Below are positions 1 to 10,723 of a DNA stretch of 64,000 bases, piece after piece. Position 1 is the first letter of the stretch, and each line of letters opens with the position of its first letter. The stretch covers positions 36,175,952 through 36,239,951 of the forward strand of contig OW121741.1 in assembly GCA_933228675.1 (NCBI GenBank). The letters run 5' to 3'. The DNA comes from Stomorhina lunata (Eukaryota > Arthropoda > Insecta > Diptera > Rhiniidae). A program made the position numbers and the translations under genes. A model generated the notes under the pieces. It worked only from the letters and a program-made list of their open reading frames with translations. It was not told the origin of the DNA and made no database searches.

Positions 1-851
1 TAGGCTTGAAACCATGTCTAAAAGGTATAAAATACCAAACCTATGTCCTTCTATCCTCATAGCATATCTAAATGAACGCAATTTAATATTTGTTTCTATC
101 CTTTTATGCTTAAGGAATTTAATTTCCTTTTTATCACCTAATTTTAAAAAATTACTCATTAGTGGATCTATACATCCAAAAAAATCGCTATTAAATTTCA
201 GTTTTGTGGCTTTTACCGTTTGAAGAGTCAAAGAGCAGCAACTACGCAATATATTTTGAAATTAAAAGTGGGACCTTGCATAATCCTTTCAGTAATGTCA
301 TTTTATCTAGTCTAATTCAGTAATCACATGATAATACTGTTCCGCTTTAGCAGAGTGACTTTCACCTCAAAGTCAATGACAAAAAAAAAATTAATTTATT
401 TTAAAAAATTAATCGTATTTTATTTAACTCGCTTTTTTTAAATCCGGAATATAATGGAGTCGATCGTTTTTAAAGTGATCGATTTCTGATATATTTTTAA
501 GATAATTTTCGGTTATTTCCCAAAAAAAAAAAGAAAATTTAGGCTTTAATTCTTTTGATTGATATCTTATCTTTCATTTGGTTTGAATTTTTTATGAAAA
601 TGGGGCAAATTATCTGAAAATTATATCTGAAAACGATCAATTTCCATCACATACCGGACATACATACAAATGTAATCGTTAACTTTAATACATTTTTGGC
701 CGTTTTCTTGTAAAATATGGCCATCTAAGAAATCACATCACGTGGCATCACTCCGATCGTTATGGTTTTTTTCTAATTTAACAATTGGCAACACTGATAA
801 AATTTCTTTTTATTTTATATTCGACAAGTGGACAAAAGCAACAGCTTAACC
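1..851. other. AT-rich 5' flank of eRF1, no gene recognised
   Basis: The stretch has no ORF with recognisable protein similarity; the short open frame near the start is low-complexity and AT-rich. A CACGTG E-box lies at 739-744, about 110 bases before the eRF1 start codon. The promoter and any 5' untranslated exon of eRF1 probably lie here, but no TATA box or initiator can be assigned with confidence. Confidence 0.5.
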
Positions 852-2168
852 ATGTCTGGAGAAGAAACGTCAGCTGATCGTAATGTCGAAATCTGGAAAA
901 TCAAGAAGCTCATCAAGAGCTTGGAGATCGCACGCGGCAATGGCACCAGCATGATTTCCCTCATCATTCCACCCAAGGATCAAATATCTCGTGTAAGCAA
1001 AATGTTGGCCGATGAATTTGGCACAGCCTCAAACATCAAGTCGCGTGTCAATCGACTGTCAGTTTTGGGTGCGATCACCTCCGTACAGCAGCGTCTCAAA
1101 TTGTACACCAAAGTGCCGCCAAATGGTTTGGTCATCTATTGCGGCACCATTGTCACGGAAGAAGGTAAAGAAAAGAAGGTTAACATTGATTTTGAGCCTT
1201 TCAAACCGATCAATACGTCATTGTATTTGTGCGACAATAAGTTCCACACCGAAGCCTTGACGGCTCTGTTAGCTGACGACAACCGTTTCGGTTTCATTGT
1301 GATGGATGGTAATGGAGCTCTGTTCGGTACTCTCCAGGGCAATACACGCGAAGTATTGCACAAGTTCACCGTCGATCTGCCCAAGAAGCATGGTCGTGGT
1401 GGTCAGTCCGCTTTACGTTTTGCACGTTTGCGTATGGAAAAACGTCACAATTATGTGCGCAAGGTAGCCGAGGTTGCAACGCAATTGTTCATAACAAACG
1501 ACAAGCCCAATGCGGCGGGTCTCATCTTGGCCGGTAGTGCCGATTTCAAGACCGAACTGAGTCAGTCCGATATGTTTGATCCTAGATTGCAATCCAAGAT
1601 CATTAAACTGATTGATGTGTCCTATGGCGGTGAAAACGGTTTCAATCAAGCCATTGAATTGTCTGCTGAATCTTTGCAAAATGTTAAATTCATTCAAGAA
1701 AAGAAATTGATTGGTCGTTATTTCGATGAGATATCCCAGGATACAGGCAAATACTGTTTTGGTGTTGAGGACACTTTACGCGCCTTGGAATTGGGTTCTG
1801 TCGATATTTTAATATGCTGGGAAAATTTGGATATTCAACGTTATGTCTTAAAGAATCATGCCAATGCCTCGGCGCCCACTATTTTGCATTTAACGCCTGA
1901 ACAGGAAAAGGACAAGTCAAACTTTACCGACAAGGATACAGGCGTTGAAATGGAAATGATTGAATCCCAACCCTTGCTCGAATGGTTGGCTAATAACTAT
2001 AAAATGTTTGGCGCTACTCTGGAAATCATTACCGACAAATCACAAGAGGGCAGTCAATTTGTACGAGGTTTCGGTGGCATCGGTGGTATTTTGCGTTACA
2101 AGGTCGACTTCCAAAGTATGCAGCTCGATGAATTGGATAATGAAGAATTCGATTTAGATGATTATTAG
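852..2168 (+). CDS. eRF1: Eukaryotic peptide chain release factor subunit 1 (eRF1)
   Basis: This encodes a cytosolic class I release factor that recognises all three stop codons in the ribosomal A site and, with the GTPase eRF3, triggers hydrolysis of peptidyl-tRNA. The 438-aa product matches the usual eRF1 length (437 aa in human). Visible motifs are GTS at residues 31-33, TASNIKS at 58-64 and YLCDNKF (YxCxxxF) at 125-131, all for stop-codon reading in the N domain; GGQ at 183-185 for catalysis in the M domain; and an acidic C terminus ending in DLDDY. I chose the ATG at 852 because [17 protein letters not shown] is the normal family start and it has A at -3. The open frame extends upstream to a GTG, but those eight residues are not family-like. 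The whole CDS is one exon. A 5' untranslated exon may exist but cannot be seen. Confidence 0.97.
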   Translation: MSGEETSADRNVEIWKIKKLIKSLEIARGNGTSMISLIIPPKDQISRVSKMLADEFGTASNIKSRVNRLSVLGAITSVQQRLKLYTKVPPNGLVIYCGTIVTEEGKEKKVNIDFEPFKPINTSLYLCDNKFHTEALTALLADDNRFGFIVMDGNGALFGTLQGNTREVLHKFTVDLPKKHGRGGQSALRFARLRMEKRHNYVRKVAEVATQLFITNDKPNAAGLILAGSADFKTELSQSDMFDPRLQSKIIKLIDVSYGGENGFNQAIELSAESLQNVKFIQEKKLIGRYFDEISQDTGKYCFGVEDTLRALELGSVDILICWENLDIQRYVLKNHANASAPTILHLTPEQEKDKSNFTDKDTGVEMEMIESQPLLEWLANNYKMFGATLEIITDKSQEGSQFVRGFGGIGGILRYKVDFQSMQLDELDNEEFDLDDY

Positions 2169-4020
2169 ACAATTTTTTTTTACATTAAAACATAATTACT
2201 AAAATTACAACTACAAGACAAATGCAAAAGATGATACGTTTGGAATGGTATTATAAACAAAAGGAAAGAGGAAGGGTTCCAGCAAAAGGTTTATTTATGG
2301 AATCATATGCAATTTAAAAATGTTTTTTGGAAAATAAGTTAAAGGTAATTAGAGATCTTTTTTATTTAGTATCGCATTAAAGAATTTTTAAAACTGGCAA
2401 ATTGTGGCAAGAACAAAAAGTCAAATATTGAAAAATATTACCTTAGTTCGTGTCCGTAGCAAATAGTCTAGCATTGCAGAATTTGTAAATTGGAATATGA
2501 AATTAAATTTTGTTTATAGAAATAAATAAAATATTTCATTTGTTATTCTGATTTCCAAATGCTACGATGCTAGACTAATGGCCTCGGATTGAGAACTAGA
2601 CTATTTATATTTTTAGTATAAATAAATCAGATAATAAGAAAAGTGGTGCCTATTAATCTCATGCTATTTTAGGTTTCAAAAGCTTTTAAATATAAAATAA
2701 GAATTAGGGCCTTATTGATAACAAAAAGTAATATATAATATTAAAAATAATTTTATATACATTCCCCCTAATTCATAAAAGAAAAATAATGATATAAAAA
2801 GCTTCTAAATTGATTTTTTTTTTTACAAATTTTCTAATATAAAGCTATGATAATTTTATTGTTCGTTTATAAATTTGGGGGATTAAAAATAACATTAAAA
2901 TTAAGTTTATTTTGTTGAGCCAAGTTTTAAAGGTTCTTTAGAAATTCTAAACTTTTTTGTGTGATCATTTTTTGAATAAGGCCCTAAAACTTATAATAAA
3001 AACTAGAGAAAGCTACAAAATTTTTAAAAAAAGTTACTCTAAATCTAATAAACTTAAAATAAAGCCAAATATTCAAACTATTAATTATGTGTGCTCCTGT
3101 ACTCAAAGAAACTACCCAAGTCATTCCAGTCCGTAGTTTTCAGAAATTGTTTTTAAAATTCTTCAACACAAATTTGTATTGAAAATTTTTAATGAGAACT
3201 CTTTTTGGCTAAGTTTGGGTTGTTTCGTTAAATAACGGGAACACACATAATTTTTTACAAGTTGCCAGTTTTGAAAAATATCTCTAAAATTAAGCAAAAC
3301 TTTTCAAAACCTTTAATTTATTCTTTCACAATTCAATATGATATTTCCACCAAAACCCCAAAAACGATGTCATTTGGCTTCAGAGGGACTAAATTTGAAA
3401 ACCAAAATTGGCATCAGCACCTTTTTTTGTAATATCTATCATCTTTTTTTACGAATTCTTCCATATTTTAAAAATACAAATCATCTGCCAAACAAAACTA
3501 TAAACAGAAAACTTATTAAATTAATAAATAAAAAGAAACCAACAATTAAGACCTTTCTCCTAATTAAGAGGATTATGAAACGATTAAGGACATCTGTAAT
3601 TTGAAAATCCATTTTATTACCCTACACACTGTTTCTAAAGCAAAATGTCCCCAAAAATCGTTGAAACTAACTCAAGAATTGGTTCTAAATTAACAATTTT
3701 TGTTTGAATATTTGTTTTTAATTATGGAAAACTATATATGGCCTTTTTTATACACAAATCGATATAAATAAAAAACTAAATATAAAATATATTAATAATA
3801 TTTAAAAGCCTACAACAAAATTTTATTTTATTTCATTATTTTTTTCATATCTCACACAATAAATTGTATTTTAGCTAATTGAAAGAAAAAAAAACTAAAT
3901 TACCTTAAACAAATTTATCATTGTAAACAAAAGTTTTCTTTAAAATGATAATAAAACAAAGAATTTGTCTAGTAAAATCTTGAATGTTTTTAATTTTTTT
4001 AAATTATTTTGGTTTTGTTA
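2169..4020. other. AT-rich 3' flank of eRF1, no further gene
   Basis: The first AATAAA hexamers after the eRF1 stop overlap at 2521-2530 and could end its 3' UTR. An imperfect inverted repeat lies at about 2464-2578: TAGTCTAGCATTG on the left pairs with a diverged partner ending GCTAGACTA on the right. It looks like an old MITE-like foldback and contains the AATAAA hexamers. The rest is A/T homopolymer-rich sequence, and the open frame at 3338-3604 has no recognisable similarity. Confidence 0.5.
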
Positions 4021-4920
4021 AAGAATATTTTTGTTAAATAGGAAATAGAGGAATGATAACATCGTATTTTGATGCTCAAGTAAACAATCTCAAATCTAGA
4101 AATTGGTCAAAATCTGTCCATTATTTCGGGTACCTTCCATAGGTCACACTTTTTGGAATTGAATGTTTTTATTTTTCTTTTAATTTATGATTTGAAAAGG
4201 AATATTTTTGTTAAATGTAAAAATGAAGGATTACTCTATATTTTTATACAATAACCATTTCAAATCTCGAAATTTATCAAAATCGGTTAATTATTTCGGA
4301 TACCTCCATTAGGCCACACTTTTTAGAATTGAATTTTTACTTTTTTTTTAATAATTTTTGGTTTTTAAAGTAATATTTTTGTTAAATATAAAACGGAAGG
4401 ATTACTCCGTATTTCGATGCGAAAGTAAACAATCTTGAAATTGTTGAAAATCGGTCCATAGGTCTCAACTTTCAGAAGTTGATGTTTTATTTTTTTTAAC
4501 TATTTACGATTTAAAAAGGATGGATTACTTCATATTTCGATGCGAAAGTAAACTAATTAAAATCTTGAAATAAGCCAAAATCGGTTTATTTTTTAGGTAT
4601 CTCCTTTAGGTCACACTTTTCGGAATTGAAGGTTCAACTTTTTTTAAAATAATTTATGATTTTAAAGGGAATATTTTTGTTAAATTTAAAACGGTAGAAT
4701 TAAAATCGGTTCATTATTTCAGGTACCTTTTATAGGTCACACTTCGGAATTGCATTTTTACTGTTTTTTAATAATTTATGATTTTGAAAAGAATGTTTTA
4801 GTTAAATATAAAACAGAAGGATTGCTCCGTATTTCGATGCGAAAATAAACCATTTCAAATCTTGAAATTGGTCAAAATCGCTCCATTATTTCGGGTACTT
4901 TTTATAGGTCACACCAAAGT
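4021..4920. repeat. Degenerate tandem array, period about 170-180 bp
   Basis: About five diverged units follow each other. Each starts near a TATTTTTGTTAAAT motif (about 4025, 4203, 4374, 4672, with a weaker one near 4795), continues through a 'gaaggattactccgtatttcg'-like stretch and 'caaaatcggt', and ends with 'taggtcacactttt'. One unit start is lost near 4500. Divergence between units suggests an old array. It has no coding potential and runs straight into a LINE 3' end. Confidence 0.8.
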
Positions 4921-6190
4921 CCAAAGGTTAGGTTAAAGGCGGTATTAAAAACGACACATTCACTCTGAGACCATCACATATCGGAATAAGATAGAATAGT
5001 AGGAAAATGCTTAACTTAGCCACCTGAGTCCAGTTATAAACCCTACAAGATCAATCGGTTTGCACTGCTTCAGATCCTGAAGTTCATCATGAAATCTATT
5101 ATGTTTGAGCCTCTGATTTTGGAGCATTGGACAGCAAAAAAGAATGTGTTGCACCGATTCGGACGTGTCCTTATATAGACATAGTCTGCAGAAGCCCAGG
5201 CGGCTACCATTCCACCTATTTAGCCTAGAGTTTAAGGCAGTGTTCCGTCAACCGACGTGGTAAAGCAGGTTAGTCATCTAGCATACTTAAGGTCCCAAGT
5301 TTGATCCCTGGCCAGACCTACTTGAAAAAATTAATTAACAAAAAAGCAGTTCACCTCATAATTCAGCTAGCCACTGTTTATTGAGTATTAGACTATATAA
5401 AACTTCTATAACTAATGCATTTCCCGTTCGGAGCCGGACTTAAAACGTAAGTCCCTTTCAATGAGTCTAAAACTAGAATCGGATGCAGCCTATTGTCTAC
5501 GAGAAGTACCCATTGTTCCAATTGGAATGTCGTGGGAATTATGTATGTATGTCCCGTCAAAATTCCTATGCATCGTCTTAAACTTGATCTATTCAGACCT
5601 AGAATAAGGTCATAGATGTTCTGCAGGTAACCATGTTATCCCATGTTTTTGAGGTTTCCTTACTGATACCCAAATAGAAATGGCAAATAGGGGGAGTAAT
5701 ATCCGTCACTCTTTTACTCAAGTCTTGGATAGAGCCTTATCTAGCTGCTTCGTCAGAAACTTCGTTACCAACGTTGTCGCAATGACCCGGAACCCAGAAT
5801 CATCTAATCCTATAACTGAGTGATAGATCTAGTAGGGCCAATTTACATTTTTTTTACATTAAGTTTTGAGGTAATACTGTGTCCTTGTAGTGCTTTGAGG
5901 GCAACCTGGCTGTCGATATAAACCGTCACCTCACTGTTTTCAGTTATAGTACTGGGGATAAGCTCTGCGGCCTTTCAAATGGCAAATATCTCTGTCTAAA
6001 AGACACTACAATCGTCCCCAAGTCAATAAGATTGATGTTTTGTTCCATCTGAAACACACCTGATCCAGTACTATAAAGCGATCGATCGGTCAGTGGTAAA
6101 TTATGCTGCTCCGTTGTAGTCTGTGGGGAAATATAAATTCAGCCCTAAGAACACAGGCTACCTACAAATTACCTCTTCATGAGAAAACAA
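4921..6190 (-). mobile_element. LINE family C relic with RNase H domain, split by a SINE
   Basis: On the minus strand this is the 3' part of an I/R1-type non-LTR retrotransposon. Translation of about 5770-5830 gives WVPGHCDNVGNEVSDEAAR, the RNase H WVPGHxxxxGNExADxxA motif, and about 5860-5930 gives YIDSQVALKAL. The 3' end at about 4925 carries AGGTTAGGTTA, a terminus shared with other family C pieces at 18.95, 19.8, 20.5 and 49.6 kb. The 'ctcggagacc'-like block in the 3' UTR is also shared. Frames are broken throughout. The SINE at 5252-5553 interrupts it. Confidence 0.7.
5252..5553 (+). mobile_element. tRNA-related SINE, full length, with 7-bp TSD
   Basis: A 302-bp unit is flanked by perfect CCGTCAA direct repeats (5245-5251 and 5554-5560). 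Removing the insert and one repeat restores a continuous LINE C sequence. The head has an A-box-like TGGTAAAGCAGG and a B-box-like AAGTTTGATCCC, as in RNA polymerase III tRNA promoters. A conserved body follows, and the tail is short ATGT repeats. A 5'-truncated relative sits at 43726-43925 and a head-only relative at 13451-13534. SINEs of this kind are non-coding and depend on LINE machinery. I do not recognise a named family. Confidence 0.8.
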
Positions 6191-6409
6191 AGATATTTTC
6201 AGTAAAGGAACACAATAGCATGCTAACTTATTAGTTTATTTTGTGATGTTATCAGAGAAATCATCCAGACTTTAACATCACACAGTTGGAGTCTTCCCCA
6301 AGACATGTCAGAAAGATATGTCCTTGATTCTTTAGATCATACCTTGTACATGACATCGTTAAGAAATATTCATAGGGACGCCACCAACTCCTCGATTTCA
6401 GGTTATTGC

Positions 6410-6880
6410 ATGAATGTTGTATTAGGAGGTCGCCCATAGCAAGAGTCGTTCTGGCACAACTGAGATCGGGATGGAGCAACAGACTAAACATATTTTGGTC
6501 CCGCATAGAACGTGTAGACATATGTAGCAAGAGTCGTTCTGGCATAACTAAGATCGTGATAGAGTAACAGATTAAACACCTTTTGATCCCGCCTAAACCA
6601 TGTCGTCCTCAACTTATGCTCAGCATGTGGTCAGGGTCCTCGTGATACCCCTACATTTTTAACTGTCCGCTAACCATTTCTTCACTTAGAGGATTTGTTG
6701 TTGCAAGAGTCATTATGGTGCAACTGAGATCGGGATGGAGCAACAGACTAAACATCTTTTGGTTCCACATAGACCGTGCCGTTCCCAACGCATGCCCAGC
6801 ATGTGGTCAGTGTCCTCATGATACCCATTTTTAACTTCCTGAGGATTTGTTGTAATAGTTCTGCTGCTGATGAAAATTCT
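6410..6880 (+). mobile_element. Jockey-type LINE C-terminal fragments, repeated three times
   Basis: Plus-strand reading gives a C-terminal motif of jockey-type ORF2 proteins: VQLRSGWSNRLNIFW, then NACPACGQCPHDT, which is the start of the C-terminal zinc knuckle. The 'gcaagagtcgttctggc' segment recurs near 6436, 6526 and, diverged, 6704, so the piece is partly tandemly duplicated. There is no intact ORF and no other part of the element nearby. Confidence 0.6.
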
Positions 6881-6889
6881 TTCCTGTAA

Positions 6890-8320
6890 GATGGTAAAAA
6901 ATACAGTTAATTAGTGAAATATGTGTCAATATAGGGCGCAAATCAGTTGGCCCATTTGGCAGTTAAAAAAGCGCACCGTGTCGTGGATGTTTGCACGATA
7001 GCGTCTAAAGTCCATCCGTATGTGCCGAAGAAGCGGATCCTCCATCAGTATCTGATGGTTAGGATGATTAGGCTGGTGACATGCCATTAGAAACTGTCTT
7101 GTAAGCAACACATTATGTTGCCTGACCGAGAATAAATTGTTTGTCGACTTATCCAGTGAAATTAGCACAATTTCTTGGCATTAAACTCCAAACAGATTAA
7201 ATAAATTGTAAATGTTAGGGCAGTTATAACAAAATCAAAAAAGGCTCGTAAGAAGATAATCACAATTTTATTTTTCAATAAAATAAACAATTGCTAAATT
7301 TGAAGAAAATTAGTCCATATTCGACTCTAGCTCTCATATAAGTCCCAAAAACGGAAATGACTTGAATATATATATATAAGCCTTCACAAAATGTTTGTAT
7401 GATGAAGAAATTTCGCAATTTTTAAATACTTTGCACATTATAATATCCATTCGATATTTTACCGGTACATACTGGTGTTGTTAGGTTTTTGTTCGTTTTT
7501 TTTTTTATCGTTAACAAGAATTTTATTATAGAAACCATGAGTCATAAATGTTCATTTTAACTTTCTGTTGTTGGCATTAAAAAACAAAACTTTGCTAATA
7601 CAATATTTGCATTGCGAAATAGTAGATACTTTTTATATAACCTTCCTTGCATTTTTAAATTGTGGTTAGGTTTTTGGTAGAAAATCCCCTTTAAATATAA
7701 TAACAAACGTTTGTTTTTAATTTTTTGAAAATAACGTCTGATATCACCTGTAGCGGTAGGAGATTGTAATTGAAAATTGTACATATCTACTGTTAAAATC
7801 AAATTTTAAGTCCATTAATTTGAAAAATATGACTGTTATGTTAATAATTTTTTCGATTTCACAACAATGTGATTTGTTCGTAATTTCGTTAAATGGAAAA
7901 ATTAGACCTTTTGCGTAAAAACGGTAAAATTTTTTTTTAATTGTTTGATTTTTACATTTTTTTTAATTTGATATTTTTGATATGTTTATCATATCTTTGA
8001 AACGGGTTGTTCGATTTTGTTGAAAAAATGCCATGCCCTCGTTGCATAATGCCAAATAGGGTCAGAAATATGTAGGTAAAAACCGTTTTTGTAGGTACTC
8101 CGTTATAAGAATTTCTGTTTTTATTTGCCTGAAATATGTATGCATTTATTTTGGACATCTTTTATTTCAGAAAGTTACTCCATATTTCGCTTTAAACAAA
8201 ATTGTTGAATTCCAAATATGATATAACATTAGGTCAACGTTGATTACATCGACAATGGCAGTTTTAGGAGTTGAAAATTCTATCATCTCCTTCGTAGGTA
8301 ACCTCCTTACCTACTGAATT
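6890..8320. other. No supported gene; mini-me-like and AT-rich sequence
   Basis: A minus-strand open frame of 80 codons at 6926-7168 resembles no family I can name and may be LINE debris. About 7300-7460 is a partial, diverged copy of the mini-me-like repeat described at 54-56 kb ('ctctagctctcatataagtc', 'aaaatgtttgtatgatg'). The remainder is A/T-rich with no recognisable feature. Confidence 0.4.
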
Positions 8321-8329
8321 ATTAGCTCA

Positions 8330-9755
8330 ACCATGGACAACGCTATAGTCTACAAGGTAGCATACCGTGGTACTCCTCAGGGCGCTGTTCTCTCACCCCT
8401 ATTGTGGAACCTAGCTATAAACAAACTGCTCAATAACTTGACTCCTTGCGCTCCAAAACCATTGCTTATGCAGATGACGTTGCTTATGCAGATGACGTTC
8501 GGGTAAATTCTTGAACACTGTCGCAGCGACTGGAACACTTACAAGCTGGTGAGTTTCCAATGGATTGCAAATAAATCCCGCCAAAATGAAACTTTGCTAT
8601 TTTCCAGAAACTACAAGATTCTTCAGTTCATTCCTCCTAAGCTGGACGGGGTTGAACTTGTACTCACTGACCACGCCAAATATTTGAGTGTCATTCTGGA
8701 CTCTAAGCTGCCCTGGAGATGTCTATAGCAGCTATTGCACCATATTTGCGTAGAAGAGCCTTAGGCAATTTCCCTGCAAATACTGCCTGGCTCTTTGAGA
8801 TAGTGACCCGCTCTTTTGTTAAAATCTTCAAATCCTCTAAACTAGTGATACCTAGCGCCATTAGGACTTCGCCTTCAAATAAACTCTTTATTATGCTTAA
8901 CTGGCATAACTGGCACTTAACTCAGCTATCAGATTAACTACCATTGGAGATCGTTCTCCTCTACCTATAGTCACTCTATTATTCTTGATAAACTTAAAAC
9001 TATCCCCAATACCATTGACTACTGTATTACCACTACCCTCTTCGGCGGCTTCTTTACTGTGGACATCTCTGAAACTCTAATCTATTCTATAGATGGGCTC
9101 CTGAAAATATACACGGATGTATCTAAATCGAAAAAGGTAGTGGGTTGGGGCTTTTTAATCCATTATTTCTTTTAAGCTCCCAGAACTCTGATGTATTTAA
9201 AAGCGGTGTGCGGTGCTCTCCTCAGTCAGGAGGACATCGATCAATATATAGGTATACCGCTATCAGCGTGTAAATTGCCTTATATAGATCCGCGCAGATC
9301 AACTGGACCACAGAAAAAACCTGATCTGTCTCAAGACTAGCATGGCCAACAAACGACAGTGAGGATTACATGCTAGGAGGCTCATTCTTCAAAGCAGTGG
9401 CTAGTGTAGAAGTTGTAATAAGGTCGAGGAGAAAGAAGCTGTAACTCATCCCCGATGTCACTGCGTAGCCCTTGCTGATCTTAGGGCTTACAATCTGAGC
9501 TACTTGTTTCTCCGCAATCTATCTGAGGTCTACAATATTAATATTCTTAAATTTGGCTCATTCATTATTGCATCTGGCTGGCTCTAACTAAACCTTTGTT
9601 GTTTAGGTACCACTCTCTAGGACCCAAATGATGCGGACTATGTCGCCAACCTAAACTTATTACATCTGGCTGGCTCTAACTAAGCCTTTGTTGCTTAGGT
9701 ACCACTCTCTACGACCCAAGTGATGCGGACTATGTCGCCAACCTAACCTAGTGCA
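8330..9755 (+). mobile_element. LINE family E relic (RT and RNase H remnants)
   Basis: Plus-strand translation around 8355-8430 gives VAYRGTPQGAVLSPLLWNLAINKLL, the RT motif 4/B region of I/LOA/R1-like non-LTR elements. The catalytic YADD region near 8464-8499 is duplicated. Around 9100-9150 IYTDVSKSKKVVGWGF matches the start of an RNase H domain (usual form YTDGSK). Frameshifts and stops occur between these blocks, so the element is dead. The 3' end is a 92-bp direct duplication (9571-9662 and 9663-9754) ending CCAACCTAACC. Confidence 0.7.
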
Positions 9756-10119
9756 GGGGAGAATTTCTACTACATATAGTGTTTGTCTTCAAAGTGAACA
9801 TGTGGCTTGGTATACATATACGTGTGTATGTATATGCCATCCACAGATTACATGATGTCTCTATACTGGGTATAGACTGTTTACAAATGCTCTCTTCCCT
9901 TCCGGATTGGAGCTAAGTCACTCAACTTTCGAACATTGTTGAAGGATTTGATAAGTTTATAGTATAGTGTGTTTAAGAAAATCTGTTGGGGATCAAATTT
10001 TCCGGAAATATAAAGGAAAGCGCATTTTAAGTGATGTAGGGGATGTTGGATACCAAAAAACGGTTCTGATTGGTCTTAACTTGGTAAACCCAGTAACCCA
10101 CTACTGGAAAAAACAATTA
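9756..10119. other. No recognisable feature
   Basis: Short stretch between two LINE fragments. It holds AT-rich sequence with a few TATATG runs and no coding or repeat signal I can support. Confidence 0.4.
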
Positions 10120-10290
10120 CTATGAAGAAGCTTAAATTAGAACAAAAACTTCCACCTCCTAATGTTAGAAATGGACGTCCGAAAATTCGATGGGTAGACA
10201 AAGTAGAGGAAAATCTTTAAAAACTTGGCCTACGAAGCTGGAAAATATGCGCTCAAGATCGAAGCGCATGAAGTATGCTTGGCTTTTGAT
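10120..10290 (+). mobile_element. LINE family B C-terminal fragment
   Basis: Translation gives NGRPKIRWVDKVEENL, a stop, then KLGLRSWK. This matches the C-terminal RGRPKLRWKDQVEENLSKLG of the larger family B element at 40.1-42.8 kb. It is a short, dead fragment. Confidence 0.65.
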
Positions 10291-10723
10291 CTAACAGGTT
10301 GTAAATATAGGTTATTTATGTAAGTTATTAATCATTTTATGATATTGTTCAACTTTATCCTTAAAGTGTTGATTTTATTGACAAAGTAGCTTTCTTCTCT
10401 AAAGTCAGCTTGTTCCGATCATCGGTTCAAATATTCTCCCTCATTTATCACCCAACATTCAAAATTGTTGTGTATAATTGAGATAATCTTTTGGGGGTCT
10501 ATTATATTTCGCATTTCCTAGCAACCCTCGTTAAGTTGGCAACGCAAACAAACTACACATAAATACAACCCTACACAGAACGTCAGAAATTAGTACTTAG
10601 TTTAACAACTGTGTGTGGAAAAATATGCCAAACACATTTCACAGATTCTTTACAAATAATAAATTATTGCAAAAATATATAAAAATTGAATATTTATACT
10701 TAATAGTATTCAAAATATAAAAT

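Noticed and set aside
828..851. Upstream GTG start extending eRF1 by eight residues
   Set aside because: The added residues are not family-like, and the ATG at 852 gives the standard N terminus with good context.
3338..3604. 88-codon open frame downstream of eRF1
   Set aside because: AT-rich with no domain, no splice context and no similarity I recognise.
6926..7168. Minus-strand 80-codon frame as a gene
   Set aside because: No recognisable domain, surrounded by LINE debris; at most a transposon remnant.
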